The translations under genes and the position numbers were made by a program. A stretch of 64,000 nt of DNA, taken from the NCBI RefSeq assembly GCF_016735515.1, contig NZ_JAERQZ010000001.1, positions 2,716,746 through 2,780,745 on the forward strand, written 5' to 3'. How positions within the stretch are numbered: position 1 is the stretch's first letter; every line of letters begins with the position of its first letter. This document shows positions 46,443 through 54,198 of the stretch, in pieces. This stretch comes from Piscinibacter sp. HJYY11. GTDB taxonomy: Bacteria; Pseudomonadota; Gammaproteobacteria; Burkholderiales; Burkholderiaceae_C. A model generated the notes under the pieces. The model was not told the DNA's origin. It saw nothing but the letters and a program-made list of their open reading frames with translations, and searched no databases.

Positions 46443-47882
46443 ATGTCACATCACGACCATCAACGCCGCAACTTCCTCGGCTCCGCGCTCGCAGTGGGTG
46501 GCCTCGTCGGCACCGGCGGCGTCTTCTCTGAAGTGCACGCAGCCGAACCACAGGCCGCCGATGCTCCCGTCGACCCGCTCGCCCCCAAGCAGCCCCACCA
46601 CACGCCGAAGGCGAAGTCGGTGATCTGGCTGCACATGAACGGCGCGCCGTCCACGCTCGACCTCTTCGACTACAAGCCCGAGCTCGTCAAGCTGCACGGT
46701 CAGGACGTGCCGGCCTCCTTCCTCAAGGGCGTGCAGGTCAACACGCAGGGCGGCGCCGGCAAGCTGCTCGCGAGCAAGCGCACCTGGAAGCAGCACGGCC
46801 AGAGCGGCAAGTACGTCTCGGACCTCTTGCCCAACCTCGCGCGCCATGTGGACGACATCGCCTTCATCCACAACAGCACGACCGTCGGCGCCACGCACGA
46901 CATCTCGACCATCAAGCTCAACACCGGCGCCCTCACGCCGGGCCGCCCCTCGCTCGGCGCCTGGGTGCAATACGCGCTCGGCACCAACAACCGCGACCTG
47001 CCCGCCTACATCGTGCTGAGCAACGGTGGCCGCGGCCTGGAGAGCGGCTCGGTGAACTACACCGCGGGCTTCCTGCCGGCGGTGTACCAGGGCATCCCGC
47101 TGCAGCTGGGCAACACGCCCATCCTCTACCTCGACCGGCCCGACCTGCTGGCCGCCAAGCAGCAGCGCGAGGCGCTCGACTTCCTGCGCGAGTTCAACAA
47201 GTCGCACGCCAAGGCCCGCCCCAACGACAGCGAGCTGCGTGCGCGCATCGAGGCCTATGAGCTCGCCTACCGCATGCAGAGCACGGTGCCCGAGGTGGTC
47301 GACATCCGCAAGGAGACCGCCGCCACCCGCACCGCCTACGGCATCGGCGAAGAAGCGACCAACGACTACGGCACCAACCTGCTGCGAGCGCGCCGCCTCG
47401 TCGAGAACGGCGTGCGCTTCGTGCAGGTGGTCTCGGGCCAGGCGGGCAAGTACCGCGACTGGGACGCGCACGAAGACCTGGAAGGCAACCACGCCGCGCA
47501 GTCGCGCATGATCGACAAGCCGGTCGCAGCATTGCTGGCCGACCTGAAGCAGCGGGGCCTGCTCGACTCGACGCTCGTCGTGTGGACCTCCGAATTCGGC
47601 CGCACCTCGTACGGCCAGTCGGGCACCGGGCGCGACCACAACCCCTGGGGCTACACGCAGTGGTTCGCCGGCGCCGGCATCAAGGCCGGCACCACGTACG
47701 GCCAGACCGACGAGATCGGCCTCAAGTCGGTGGGCGACAACGCCGTCGACACCTACGACATCCACGCCACGGTGCTGCAGCTGCTGGGCCTGAACCACCT
47801 GAAGACGACCTACCTGCACCTCGGCCGCTCCGAGCGCCCGACGGTGGTCTACGGCCGGGTGGTGCAGGAGGTGCTGGCATGA
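46443..47882 (+). CDS. DUF1501 family protein (Tat-exported, phosphatase/sulfatase-fold)
   Basis: A 479-residue protein with a Tat signal: QRRNFLGSALAVGGLVGTGG. It shows VIWLHMNGAPSTLDLFDYKPE, HNSTTVGATHDISTIKLNTG, LDSTLVVWTSEFGRTSYGQS and GRDHNPWGYTQWFAGAGIK, the DUF1501 hallmarks. DUF1501 is grouped with the alkaline phosphatase/sulfatase fold, so metal-dependent hydrolysis of an ester (possibly sulfate) is conceivable but unproven. It starts 12 bases after the DUF1549/DUF1553 gene; the two are usual neighbours. Confidence 0.88.
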   Translation: MSHHDHQRRNFLGSALAVGGLVGTGGVFSEVHAAEPQAADAPVDPLAPKQPHHTPKAKSVIWLHMNGAPSTLDLFDYKPELVKLHGQDVPASFLKGVQVNTQGGAGKLLASKRTWKQHGQSGKYVSDLLPNLARHVDDIAFIHNSTTVGATHDISTIKLNTGALTPGRPSLGAWVQYALGTNNRDLPAYIVLSNGGRGLESGSVNYTAGFLPAVYQGIPLQLGNTPILYLDRPDLLAAKQQREALDFLREFNKSHAKARPNDSELRARIEAYELAYRMQSTVPEVVDIRKETAATRTAYGIGEEATNDYGTNLLRARRLVENGVRFVQVVSGQAGKYRDWDAHEDLEGNHAAQSRMIDKPVAALLADLKQRGLLDSTLVVWTSEFGRTSYGQSGTGRDHNPWGYTQWFAGAGIKAGTTYGQTDEIGLKSVGDNAVDTYDIHATVLQLLGLNHLKTTYLHLGRSERPTVVYGRVVQEVLA

Positions 47883-48478
47883 CACGCGCTGCGCGCTACG
47901 CTGCACTCGCCGCAGTGCTGGCCGCCGCGACGCTGGCCCTGCCCGCCTCGGCGGCGCTGAAGGAAGGCGACACCGCGCCCGACTTCCAGGCCCCTGCCGC
48001 ACTTGCCGGCAAGGCCTACACCTTCGAGCTCAAGCAGGCCCTGAAGAAGGGCCCGGTGGTCGTGTACTTCTACCCTGCGGCCTTTACGAACGGCTGCAGC
48101 CTGCAAGCGCACACCTTCGCCGTCAACGCCGAGCAGTTCGCGGCAGCCAACGCCACCGTGATCGGCCTCTCGCTCGACACGCCCGAACAGCTGCGCGAGT
48201 TCTCCGCCGACCCGCAGACCTGCGCCGGCAAGGTACCCGTGGCCTCCGACACCGACGGCCGCATCGCGCGCGCCTTCGACATTGGCGTGAGCGCGCCGGT
48301 CGCCGGCCGCAAGAACAACCGCGGCCAGGAGATCACCCACGGCCGCGCCGAGCGCACCACCTTCGTGGTGGCACCCAACGGCAAGGTGGGCGCCACCATC
48401 GGTGGCGTGGCCCCCGAAGAGAACGTGCTGCAGGCCCTGGCCGCGGTCCGCAAGATTTCTTCCACATCCAAACCATGA
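47879..48478 (+). CDS. Exported peroxiredoxin (AhpC/TSA family)
   Basis: A 199-residue thioredoxin-fold peroxiredoxin with a signal peptide (about 1-25, ending PASAA). The peroxidatic Cys is in YPAAFTNGCSLQAH and a possible resolving Cys in DPQTCAGKVP. Its ATG overlaps the DUF1501 stop by 4 bases. A periplasmic peroxidase in this operon suggests that the pathway makes peroxide or reactive oxygen. Confidence 0.87.
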   Translation: MTRAARYAALAAVLAAATLALPASAALKEGDTAPDFQAPAALAGKAYTFELKQALKKGPVVVYFYPAAFTNGCSLQAHTFAVNAEQFAAANATVIGLSLDTPEQLREFSADPQTCAGKVPVASDTDGRIARAFDIGVSAPVAGRKNNRGQEITHGRAERTTFVVAPNGKVGATIGGVAPEENVLQALAAVRKISSTSKP

Positions 48479-49458
48479 GAACACCGCACCACACCATGAC
48501 CCGCCTGGCCCTCGCGGCTGGCCTTTGCGCCCTCTTCACCGCCTGCGCGACCAAGCCGCAGGTCGCGGCCCTCACGCCCGCCATTCCTGGCGTGGTGAGC
48601 GGCGGCACGCCGATCGAGGTGATCAAGGAAGGCTTCGCCGGCACCGAAGGCCCGGTGACGCTGCCCGACGGCAGTCTGATCTTCACCGAGACCCCGGCCA
48701 ACCGCATCACGCGCATCGCCGACGATGGCAGCACCTCGACCTGGCTCGAGAACAGCAACGGCTCCAACGGCCTGGGCTTCACCGCCAACGGCGACCTCTA
48801 CGCCGTGCAGGTGCTGAAGACGCGCGTGGGCATCGTGCACCCGCCCGAGCGCGCCCGCACGCTGGCCGACAACTTCGAAGGCGCCCCCTTCGGCCGCCCC
48901 AACGACCTGGTGGTGGCGAAGGACGGCACCGTCTACTTCACCGACTCGGGCGCGCGCCTCGGCCCCAACGACCCGAAGCCCACGGTCACGCCCGCCAAGC
49001 CCGCGGTCTACCGCATCACCAAGCAGGGCCAGCTGCAACGCCTGGCCGACGACATCACCCGCCCCAACGGCATCCAGCTGAGCCCCGACGAGAAGGTGCT
49101 CTACGTCGCCAACACGGCGGGCGAACACGTGCTCGCCTTCGACCTGGGCGCCGACGGCAAGGTCGGCCCCAAGCGTAACTTCGCCAAGCTCGCCGGCTTC
49201 CGCCAGACCGACACCGGCCCGAGCAGCGGCGCCGATGGCCTGGCCGTCGACGCGGTGGGCCGCTTGTACGTGGCCTCGACCGCCGGCATCCAGGTGTTCG
49301 AAGCCGACGGCACGGCGCTGGGCGTCATCCCGCTGCCCAAGTCGCCGCAGAACCTCGCCTTCGCCGGCCGCGACAAGCGCACGCTCTACGCGGTGGGCCG
49401 CGGCTCGGCCTACCGCATCGCCGCGCTGACGTCGGGCCTGACCGAGCGCGCCAAGTGA
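48475..49458 (+). CDS. SMP-30/gluconolactonase-like beta-propeller, probable lipoprotein
   Basis: A 327-residue protein. The N-terminus has a lipobox-like LFTAC after a hydrophobic stretch. The SGL (SMP-30/gluconolactonase/LRE-like) region shows GFAGTEGPVTLPDGSLIFTE (metal-site Glu), APFGRPNDLVVAKDGTVYFT (metal-site Asn-Asp), DDITRPNGIQLSPDEKVLYV and SGADGLAVDAVGRLYVA. The family hydrolyses lactones and related esters. It overlaps the peroxiredoxin gene by 4 bases. It probably acts on a product of the operon's oxidative steps, by inference. Confidence 0.88.
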   Translation: MRTPHHTMTRLALAAGLCALFTACATKPQVAALTPAIPGVVSGGTPIEVIKEGFAGTEGPVTLPDGSLIFTETPANRITRIADDGSTSTWLENSNGSNGLGFTANGDLYAVQVLKTRVGIVHPPERARTLADNFEGAPFGRPNDLVVAKDGTVYFTDSGARLGPNDPKPTVTPAKPAVYRITKQGQLQRLADDITRPNGIQLSPDEKVLYVANTAGEHVLAFDLGADGKVGPKRNFAKLAGFRQTDTGPSSGADGLAVDAVGRLYVASTAGIQVFEADGTALGVIPLPKSPQNLAFAGRDKRTLYAVGRGSAYRIAALTSGLTERAK

Positions 49459-49481
49459 TCTTCGAATCCTCACGACCGTTC

Positions 49482-49946
49482 ATGAACCACAAGCTCGCCA
49501 TCGTCACGCTCGCCACCACGCTCTCGATCAGCAGCCTGGCCTTCGGCCAGGCGGCCCCCAAGCCCGAGAACCAGATCAAGTGGCGACAGTCCAACTACCA
49601 GGTGCTCGCCTGGAACGCCGGGCGCATCAAAGCCTCGGTCGACGGCACCTACAACAAGGACGAAGTCCTGCGCGCCGCCAACAGCATCGCGGCGGTCGCC
49701 AACAGCAACCTGCTCGCGCTCTTCACCCCGGGCAGCGAAACGGGCAAGGGCTGGCGCGACACCACCGTCAAGCCCGCCTTCTTCACCGACAAGCGGGCAG
49801 CCGAGTTGAACAACGCCTTCATCAAGGAGGCAAACGAGCTGGTGAAAGTCGCTCAGTCAGGTGACGTGGCGGCGGTGAAGGAGCAGCACGGGAAGCTGGC
49901 GAAGGCCTGCAAGGCTTGCCATGATGATTTCCGTGTCACGAACTGA
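49482..49946 (+). CDS. Cytochrome c' (class II cytochrome c)
   Basis: A 154-residue exported haem protein. A signal peptide (about 1-24, ending LAFGQ) leads a four-helix protein with the single haem motif CKACHDDFR at the extreme C-terminus (Cys143, Cys146, His147), the class II arrangement. A GTG at 49455, overlapping the preceding stop, is an alternative start; the ATG at 49482 gives a cleaner signal peptide. It could take electrons from the CxxCH DUF1549 protein or bind a small ligand such as NO. It is the last gene of the operon. Confidence 0.88.
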   Translation: MNHKLAIVTLATTLSISSLAFGQAAPKPENQIKWRQSNYQVLAWNAGRIKASVDGTYNKDEVLRAANSIAAVANSNLLALFTPGSETGKGWRDTTVKPAFFTDKRAAELNNAFIKEANELVKVAQSGDVAAVKEQHGKLAKACKACHDDFRVTN

Positions 49947-49968
49947 TCTTGTTCGTTCGTTCTGCTCG

Positions 49969-50080
49969 GGACAGGAACGTGGGGCAAGGGGCTCCGTTCA
50001 TGTCCCTCCTTGATCGACGCTCCCGCGTCGATCAATTCCTTCCTTTACTTCACTGCGCCCCTTGCCCCACGTTCCTGTCC
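49969..50080. repeat. 24-bp perfect inverted repeat
   Basis: The arms at 49969-49992 (starting GGACAGGAACGTGGGGC) and 50057-50080 (ending CCCCACGTTCCTGTCC) are perfect reverse complements over 24 bases. They enclose a second hairpin at 50010-50035. This is part of a 344-base gap (49947-50290) without a convincing gene. It may be a dispersed palindromic element. Confidence 0.85.
50010..50035 (+). terminator. Candidate terminator of the receptor operon
   Basis: TTGATCGACGC, loop TCCC, GCGTCGATCAA form a perfect 11-bp stem, followed on the plus strand by the T-rich TTCCTTCCTTTACTT. It lies 63 bases after the cytochrome c' stop. Confidence 0.5.
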
Positions 50081-50125
50081 TGGCACTGCCTCCGCGTACC
50101 CCCTGCATGCCTCGGCCGTGCACGA

Positions 50126-50232
50126 GCGCTGGGTCGGGGTGTCGCATGGAGCGAAGTAAAGGAGGAGACGAGGCTCGCGGGAGCGATCCTCGTCGGGGGA
50201 CATGAGCGGAATGCGACACCCCGGCCCAGCGC
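50126..50232. repeat. 22-bp inverted repeat with inner hairpin
   Basis: Arms at 50126-50147 (GCGCTGGGTCGGGGTG...) and 50211-50232 (...CACCCCGGCCCAGCGC) pair with one mismatch. Between them GACGAGG (50167-50173) pairs with CCTCGTC (50188-50194). CCTTTACTTC (50042-50051) also pairs with GAAGTAAAGG (50153-50162), linking this element to the one before it. Confidence 0.8.
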
Positions 50233-50240
50233 GGACGAAA

Positions 50241-50272
50241 GAAAAGAAAAAAGGCCGCTCAAACAAGCGGCC
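50241..50272 (-). terminator. Intrinsic terminator of the exbB-exbD-exbD-tonB operon
   Basis: GGCCGCT (50253-50259), loop CAAACA, AGCGGCC (50266-50272). On the minus strand the stem is followed at once by TTTTTTCTTTTCTTTC. It starts 18 bases after the tonB stop. Confidence 0.87.
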
Positions 50273-50290
50273 AAAAGAAGCGCATCTCGC

Positions 50291-50989
50291 TCAACGAGCG
50301 AAGGTCACATCCAACGTCACCTGCACTTCATCGGCCCCCCCGGCCGAGCACTTCATCTGCTTGATCGCGCCCTGCACGTACTTGTAGTACTGGCTGGGCC
50401 CTGACTGCGGGATCGCATCGACCACCTGCGCGCCACGCACCTTGATCAAGGCGCGCACCGTGCCGGCGATGCCGACCCGATCGAAGGCATCGCCCAGCAC
50501 GTTGGCCAGCACGTTCTGGTAGCCCGGGCAGGCGAGGCTGATCTCGCGCTTGACCACCGCCGGCGGTGCGGGCGGGGCAGGCGGCGCGGGCGGTGCGATC
50601 ACCACCGGCTCCTTCGGCGGCTCGGCCTGCACGGCGGTGATCACCGGTGCCGGAGGCGGTGCGACCGGCACCACCTCGGGCGGTGGCACGTACGCGGGTG
50701 GCGGTGGTGTCTGCGGCTTGGGCAGCTCGCGGATCTTTTCGATCTTGGGCGGCGGAGGTGGAGGCGGAGGTGGCGCGACCTCGGGCACGATGGCCAGCTG
50801 GATCGGCTTCTTCACCACCTCGACGGCCTCGCGCGCCAGGCCCGAGGCCAGCGCCCACGCGGCGAACACATGCAGCCCGACCACGACCGCGAGGCCGGTG
50901 CTGCTGCGCCCCGAGGCGCGCTTCTCGAATTCGGGCACCACCACCTCGCGCCATGGCAAGGAACCGGTGGTGGGGAGTACTGCGCTCAT
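50291..50989 (-). CDS. tonB: TonB-like energy transducer
   Basis: A 232-residue protein. A single N-terminal membrane anchor (about 32-50, GLAVVVGLHVFAAWALASGL) precedes a long proline-rich spacer (about 70-150, including a run of nine prolines). The C-terminal domain (about 155-232) has ALIKVRGAQVVDAIPQSGPS. TonB carries inner-membrane proton-motive energy to outer-membrane receptors. It is the last gene of a four-gene operon and ends in a clear terminator. The receptor at 41174-44005 may be one client. Confidence 0.85.
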   Translation of the reverse strand: MSAVLPTTGSLPWREVVVPEFEKRASGRSSTGLAVVVGLHVFAAWALASGLAREAVEVVKKPIQLAIVPEVAPPPPPPPPPKIEKIRELPKPQTPPPPAYVPPPEVVPVAPPPAPVITAVQAEPPKEPVVIAPPAPPAPPAPPAVVKREISLACPGYQNVLANVLGDAFDRVGIAGTVRALIKVRGAQVVDAIPQSGPSQYYKYVQGAIKQMKCSAGGADEVQVTLDVTFAR

Positions 50990-51013
50990 GTTCGGGCCCT
51001 CACGTCTCTTGGG

Positions 51014-51460
51014 TCATTTGTCGATGAACTGCTCGCTGCCCACCACGCCGAGCTTGTGCAGCCCGGCCTGGTTGATGGCCACCATCACCTCGGCGAAACG
51101 GTCGTAGCGAGCATGCTGGTCGGGGCGCACGTGCACCTCGGGCGGCGTGGCCTGCGTGGCGGCCGATTGCAGCTTGTGCTGCAGCTCGGCCACATCGGGC
51201 ACGGCCACGCCGTTCCAATGCACGACGCTGCCCGCGTCGATGTCGATGCGCACGACCTCGGGCTTCACGTCGGCCGGGGGCGGCGGCGTGCCGACCGGCA
51301 GGTTGAGGTTGACGTTGTGCAGCTGGATGGGGATGGTGATGATGAGCATCACCAGCAGCACCAGCATCACGTCGATCAGCGGCGTGGTGTTGATGTCGGA
51401 GAGCGGCGCGGCGTCGGCCACCTGGCGGCGGGCGATGCGCGGGTTGTTGCGTGCAGCCAT
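51014..51460 (-). CDS. exbD: ExbD/TolR-family biopolymer transport protein (second ExbD)
   Basis: A 148-residue protein with one transmembrane helix (about 25-45). The conserved SDINTTPLIDVMLVLLVMLI carries the essential Asp. It has an alanine/proline linker and a periplasmic domain. It lies between the other exbD and tonB, 24 bases before tonB. Paired ExbD proteins in one operon are common in Burkholderiales and Xanthomonads. Confidence 0.9.
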   Translation of the reverse strand: MAARNNPRIARRQVADAAPLSDINTTPLIDVMLVLLVMLIITIPIQLHNVNLNLPVGTPPPPADVKPEVVRIDIDAGSVVHWNGVAVPDVAELQHKLQSAATQATPPEVHVRPDQHARYDRFAEVMVAINQAGLHKLGVVGSEQFIDK

Positions 51461-51467
51461 GTCGTGC

Positions 51468-51896
51468 TCAACCCCGCGGCGGTGGTTCGGTGATGAAGCC
51501 CAGCTTCATGATGCCGGCGCGCTGGCAGGCGAGCAGGATGCGGCCCACCGGCGCATACGAGCCGCGGCTGTCGCCCCGCACGTGCACTTCGGGCTGCGGG
51601 TTCTGCTGGGCGACGACCTTGAGGCGCTGCACGAGGTCTTCGGTGCCGTTCAACTTGGCGTCGAACCAGAAGATGCCGCCTTGCGAGTCGACGCTGATCA
51701 CGATGTCTTTCGGCGTGCTCTCGCGCAGCTCGTTGCGCTGCTTCGGCAGGTCGACCGGCACGTTGAAGTTCACCACCGGGATGGTGATGAGGAAGATGAT
51801 CAGGAGGACCAGCATCACGTCGACGAGCGGCGTGGTGTTGATCTCCGAGACCACCTGCTCTGCGCCGCCACCGGCGCCTGGCAGGGTCATCGCCAT
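51468..51896 (-). CDS. exbD: ExbD/TolR-family biopolymer transport protein (first ExbD)
   Basis: A 142-residue protein with SEINTTPLVDVMLVLLIIFL around the single membrane helix, including the functional Asp. The sequence is clearly different from the second copy beyond the helix. Alternative start at 51890. It follows exbB by 19 bases and precedes the second exbD by 7. Confidence 0.9.
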   Translation of the reverse strand: MAMTLPGAGGGAEQVVSEINTTPLVDVMLVLLIIFLITIPVVNFNVPVDLPKQRNELRESTPKDIVISVDSQGGIFWFDAKLNGTEDLVQRLKVVAQQNPQPEVHVRGDSRGSYAPVGRILLACQRAGIMKLGFITEPPPRG

Positions 51897-51915
51897 GGGG
51901 ATGCTCCTGCTGCGA

Positions 51916-52719
51916 TCAGGCGGGCTGCGGCACGGCCGACACCGACGCCGCCTCGGGCGCCGCGGCGGCCGACGAAGCCGCCGACGACGAGCCGAGCAGC
52001 ACCGAGTGCAGCTCGCCGGAGAAGTCGCGCACCTCGTCCATCACCGCCGAGTTGCGGCGCAGCAGCCAGTTGTAGCCGAGCACCGCCGGCACGGCGACCG
52101 CGAGGCCGATGGCCGTCATGATGAGCGCCTCGCCCACGGGGCCGGCGACCTTGTCGATCGACGCCTGGCCCGCCACGCCGATGGCCGTGAGCGCGTGGTA
52201 GATGCCCCAGACGGTGCCGAAGAGACCGATGAAGGGCGAGGTGGAGCCCACGGTCGCGAGCACGCTCAGGCCCGACGAGAGCTTGCGCTGCACGCGCTCG
52301 GTGGCACGATGCAGCGACAGGTCGACCCACTCGTTGAAATCGACCTTGGCATGCAGGCCGCTATGCTTCTTCGACGACGCGAGGCCGCTCTCGGCGATGA
52401 AGCGGAAGGGGCTGCTGCTCGCGAGCCTGGCGGCACCGGCCTGCACCGTGCCGGCATTCCAGAACTCGCGCCCGGCGGCCTTGGCGTGGCGGCCGATGCG
52501 GGTCTGCTCGAGCAGCTTGGTGATGATCACGTACCAGCTGGCGATGCTCATCACACCGAGGATCGCGAGCACGGCCTTGGCGACGAAGTCGCTCTGCGAC
52601 CACAGCGCACTGAGGCCATAGGGGTTGTCGGTGGCGCCGGGTTGGGCGTGGGCCAGGCTGCAGGTCAGGGCAAGCAGCAGCGGCGCCCAGGTGCGCGCGG
52701 TCTTCAAGGAGAGAGTCAT
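51916..52719 (-). CDS. exbB: ExbB/TolQ-family proton channel protein
   Basis: A 267-residue protein. A signal-like first segment (ending SLAHAQ) is followed by three membrane helices. The MotA/TolQ/ExbB domain (about 110-235) shows LSVLATVGSTSPFIGLFGTV, GIYHALTAIG and EALIMTAIGLAVAVPAVLGYN. It forms the proton channel with the ExbD proteins. It is the first gene of the operon. The 236 bases upstream hold no gene; I see no clear Fur box there, only a TGCTGC-gcat-GCAGCA dyad at 52833-52848. Confidence 0.9.
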   Translation of the reverse strand: MTLSLKTARTWAPLLLALTCSLAHAQPGATDNPYGLSALWSQSDFVAKAVLAILGVMSIASWYVIITKLLEQTRIGRHAKAAGREFWNAGTVQAGAARLASSSPFRFIAESGLASSKKHSGLHAKVDFNEWVDLSLHRATERVQRKLSSGLSVLATVGSTSPFIGLFGTVWGIYHALTAIGVAGQASIDKVAGPVGEALIMTAIGLAVAVPAVLGYNWLLRRNSAVMDEVRDFSGELHSVLLGSSSAASSAAAAPEAASVSAVPQPA

Positions 52720-52955
52720 CGAAACATCCCGATGTGGTGACGGAGTCGAACGAGTGTCGATGCGGTGCAGCGCCTCGTGAAGAAAGCGTTTTGCAGATGA
52801 ATATTCGGCAGGGATCGCGGCCAGCGACGGCTTGCTGCGCATGCAGCAGATGAAGGTCGTGGGGTGCTGCCTCCGATGCAGGGGGTGTGGAAGTTCAACA
52901 CCTGCCCGACTGGCTACGATGAAGACCCGTTTGCATGACGCAGGAAGGAGCCCGC

Positions 52956-53660
52956 ATGTCACCCGAAAAAGTAGCCGTCGTGGTCGCTGGCGGCAGCGGC
53001 ATGGGCGCCGCAGCAGCGCGCCGGCTGGCGCGAGACGGTTTCAAGCTCGCCATCCTGTCGTCGTCCGGCAAGGGCGAAGCCCTGGCCCGCGAACTCGGCG
53101 GCGTCGGGGTGACCGGGTCGAACCAGTCGACCGAGGACCTGGCGCGACTGGTGGATCTCACAATTGCGCGCTGGGGCCGCATCGACGTGCTGGTCAACGG
53201 CGCTGGGCACGGCCCGCGTGCGCCGGTGCTGGAGCTCACCGACGAGCAGTGGCATACCGGCCTCGACGTCTACCTGCTCAACGTGATCCGCGGGACACGG
53301 CTCGTCGCCCCCTTCATGGTGAAACAACAAGGTGGCGCCATCGTCAACATCTCCACCGCATGGGTGGCCGAGCCGAGCCCGATGTTCCCGACCTCGGCCG
53401 TGTTCCGGGCGGGGCTCGCCGCCTTCACCAAGCTCTTCGCCGACGAGCATGCGGCGCACAACGTGCGCATGAACAACGTGCTGCCCGGCTGGATCGACAG
53501 CCTGCCCGCACGCGAAGAGCGCCGCCAGAGTGTGCCGATGCAGCGCTACGGCACGAGCGACGAGATCGCCGCGACGATCGCCTTCCTCGCGTCGGACGGC
53601 GCGGCCTACATCACGGGACAGAGCATCCGCGTGGATGGCGGCCTGATGCGATCGATCTGA
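52956..53660 (+). CDS. SDR-fold protein with degenerate catalytic site
   Basis: A 234-residue Rossmann-fold protein. The nucleotide motif is GGSGMGAAAARRLA, and NGAGHGPRAPVLELTDEQW and GQSIRVDGGLMRSI are typical of short-chain dehydrogenases. The catalytic YxxxK appears lost: the aligned segment reads TSAVFRAGLAAFTK, with Phe for Tyr and Leu for Lys. The Ser in VNISTAW remains. It may bind a cofactor or ligand without standard dehydrogenase activity. The ATG at 52956, after GGAAGGAG, is preferred over 52935. Confidence 0.85.
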   Translation: MSPEKVAVVVAGGSGMGAAAARRLARDGFKLAILSSSGKGEALARELGGVGVTGSNQSTEDLARLVDLTIARWGRIDVLVNGAGHGPRAPVLELTDEQWHTGLDVYLLNVIRGTRLVAPFMVKQQGGAIVNISTAWVAEPSPMFPTSAVFRAGLAAFTKLFADEHAAHNVRMNNVLPGWIDSLPAREERRQSVPMQRYGTSDEIAATIAFLASDGAAYITGQSIRVDGGLMRSI

Positions 53661-53677
53661 CTCCTGCCCCGCCGCAT

Positions 53678-54130
53678 TCAGCCGCGTTCCAGCCGCGCTT
53701 TCAGGCGCCGCAGGCCGACCGCCGCGCGCCGGGCCATGACCCTGCGCGCGAGGGGCAGCACCGTCCAGCGCGGCAGCAGCGCACGGTTGCGGCTCAGCAT
53801 GCGCCACGTCATCTCGCAGGCGTCGGGCCCGCGCTCATGGAAATCGATCTCCATGCGCGGCAGCAGGGTGGCCAGCGCCCCCTCCGTCACCAGCCGGTGC
53901 GGCGACACCGCCTCCTTCACCCGGATGCTCACTTCGCGCCGGCCGCGCAGCGGCATGGCCACCGTCTCGCGGTACTGCTTGCCGACCGCGGTGAATGGCA
54001 AGCCGTCGTCGGACGCGATGGCGATGACACCCGGAAACCAGGTGGAGAAGTTCTCGAGGTTGGCGGCGAAGTCGAAGGCCCGTTGCACGGGGCATGAGAT
54101 CAGGATGGAGGTGTGGGCGAGCAGGTACAT
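53678..54130 (-). CDS. SRPBCC (START/Bet v1-like) family protein
   Basis: A 150-residue protein of the polyketide-cyclase/SRPBCC fold: TSILISCPVQRAFDFAANLE at the N-terminus, NFSTWFPGVIAIAS, then the YRETVAMPLRGRREV beta-sheet region and a basic C-terminus. The fold binds hydrophobic ligands. It is divergent from a MerR gene with a palindromic operator between them, so it is probably the MerR target. No activity is assigned. Confidence 0.8.
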   Translation of the reverse strand: MYLLAHTSILISCPVQRAFDFAANLENFSTWFPGVIAIASDDGLPFTAVGKQYRETVAMPLRGRREVSIRVKEAVSPHRLVTEGALATLLPRMEIDFHERGPDACEMTWRMLSRNRALLPRWTVLPLARRVMARRAAVGLRRLKARLERG

Positions 54131-54163
54131 GCGGCTCCTTGCGAATGGAGCCGGAGGCTAAAG

Positions 54164-54181
54164 TGTGGACCTAGGTCCACA
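54164..54181. promoter_or_regulatory. MerR operator, 18-bp perfect palindrome
   Basis: TGTGGACC-TA-GGTCCACA is perfectly self-complementary. It lies between the SRPBCC gene and the merR gene, 17 bases before the latter's ATG. The core TGGACC-N2-GGTCCA recurs at 56434-56447 beside another merR. Confidence 0.72.
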
Positions 54182-54198
54182 GTCAAGAGGTGTCGCCC

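Noticed and set aside
50045..50266. Minus-strand reading frames of about 73 codons in the gap
   Set aside because: They lie within the inverted repeats, in several overlapping frames, with no recognisable family; they look like by-products of the repeat.
52720..52955. Fur box upstream of exbB
   Set aside because: No 19-bp AT-rich dyad resembling the Fur consensus could be found by eye.
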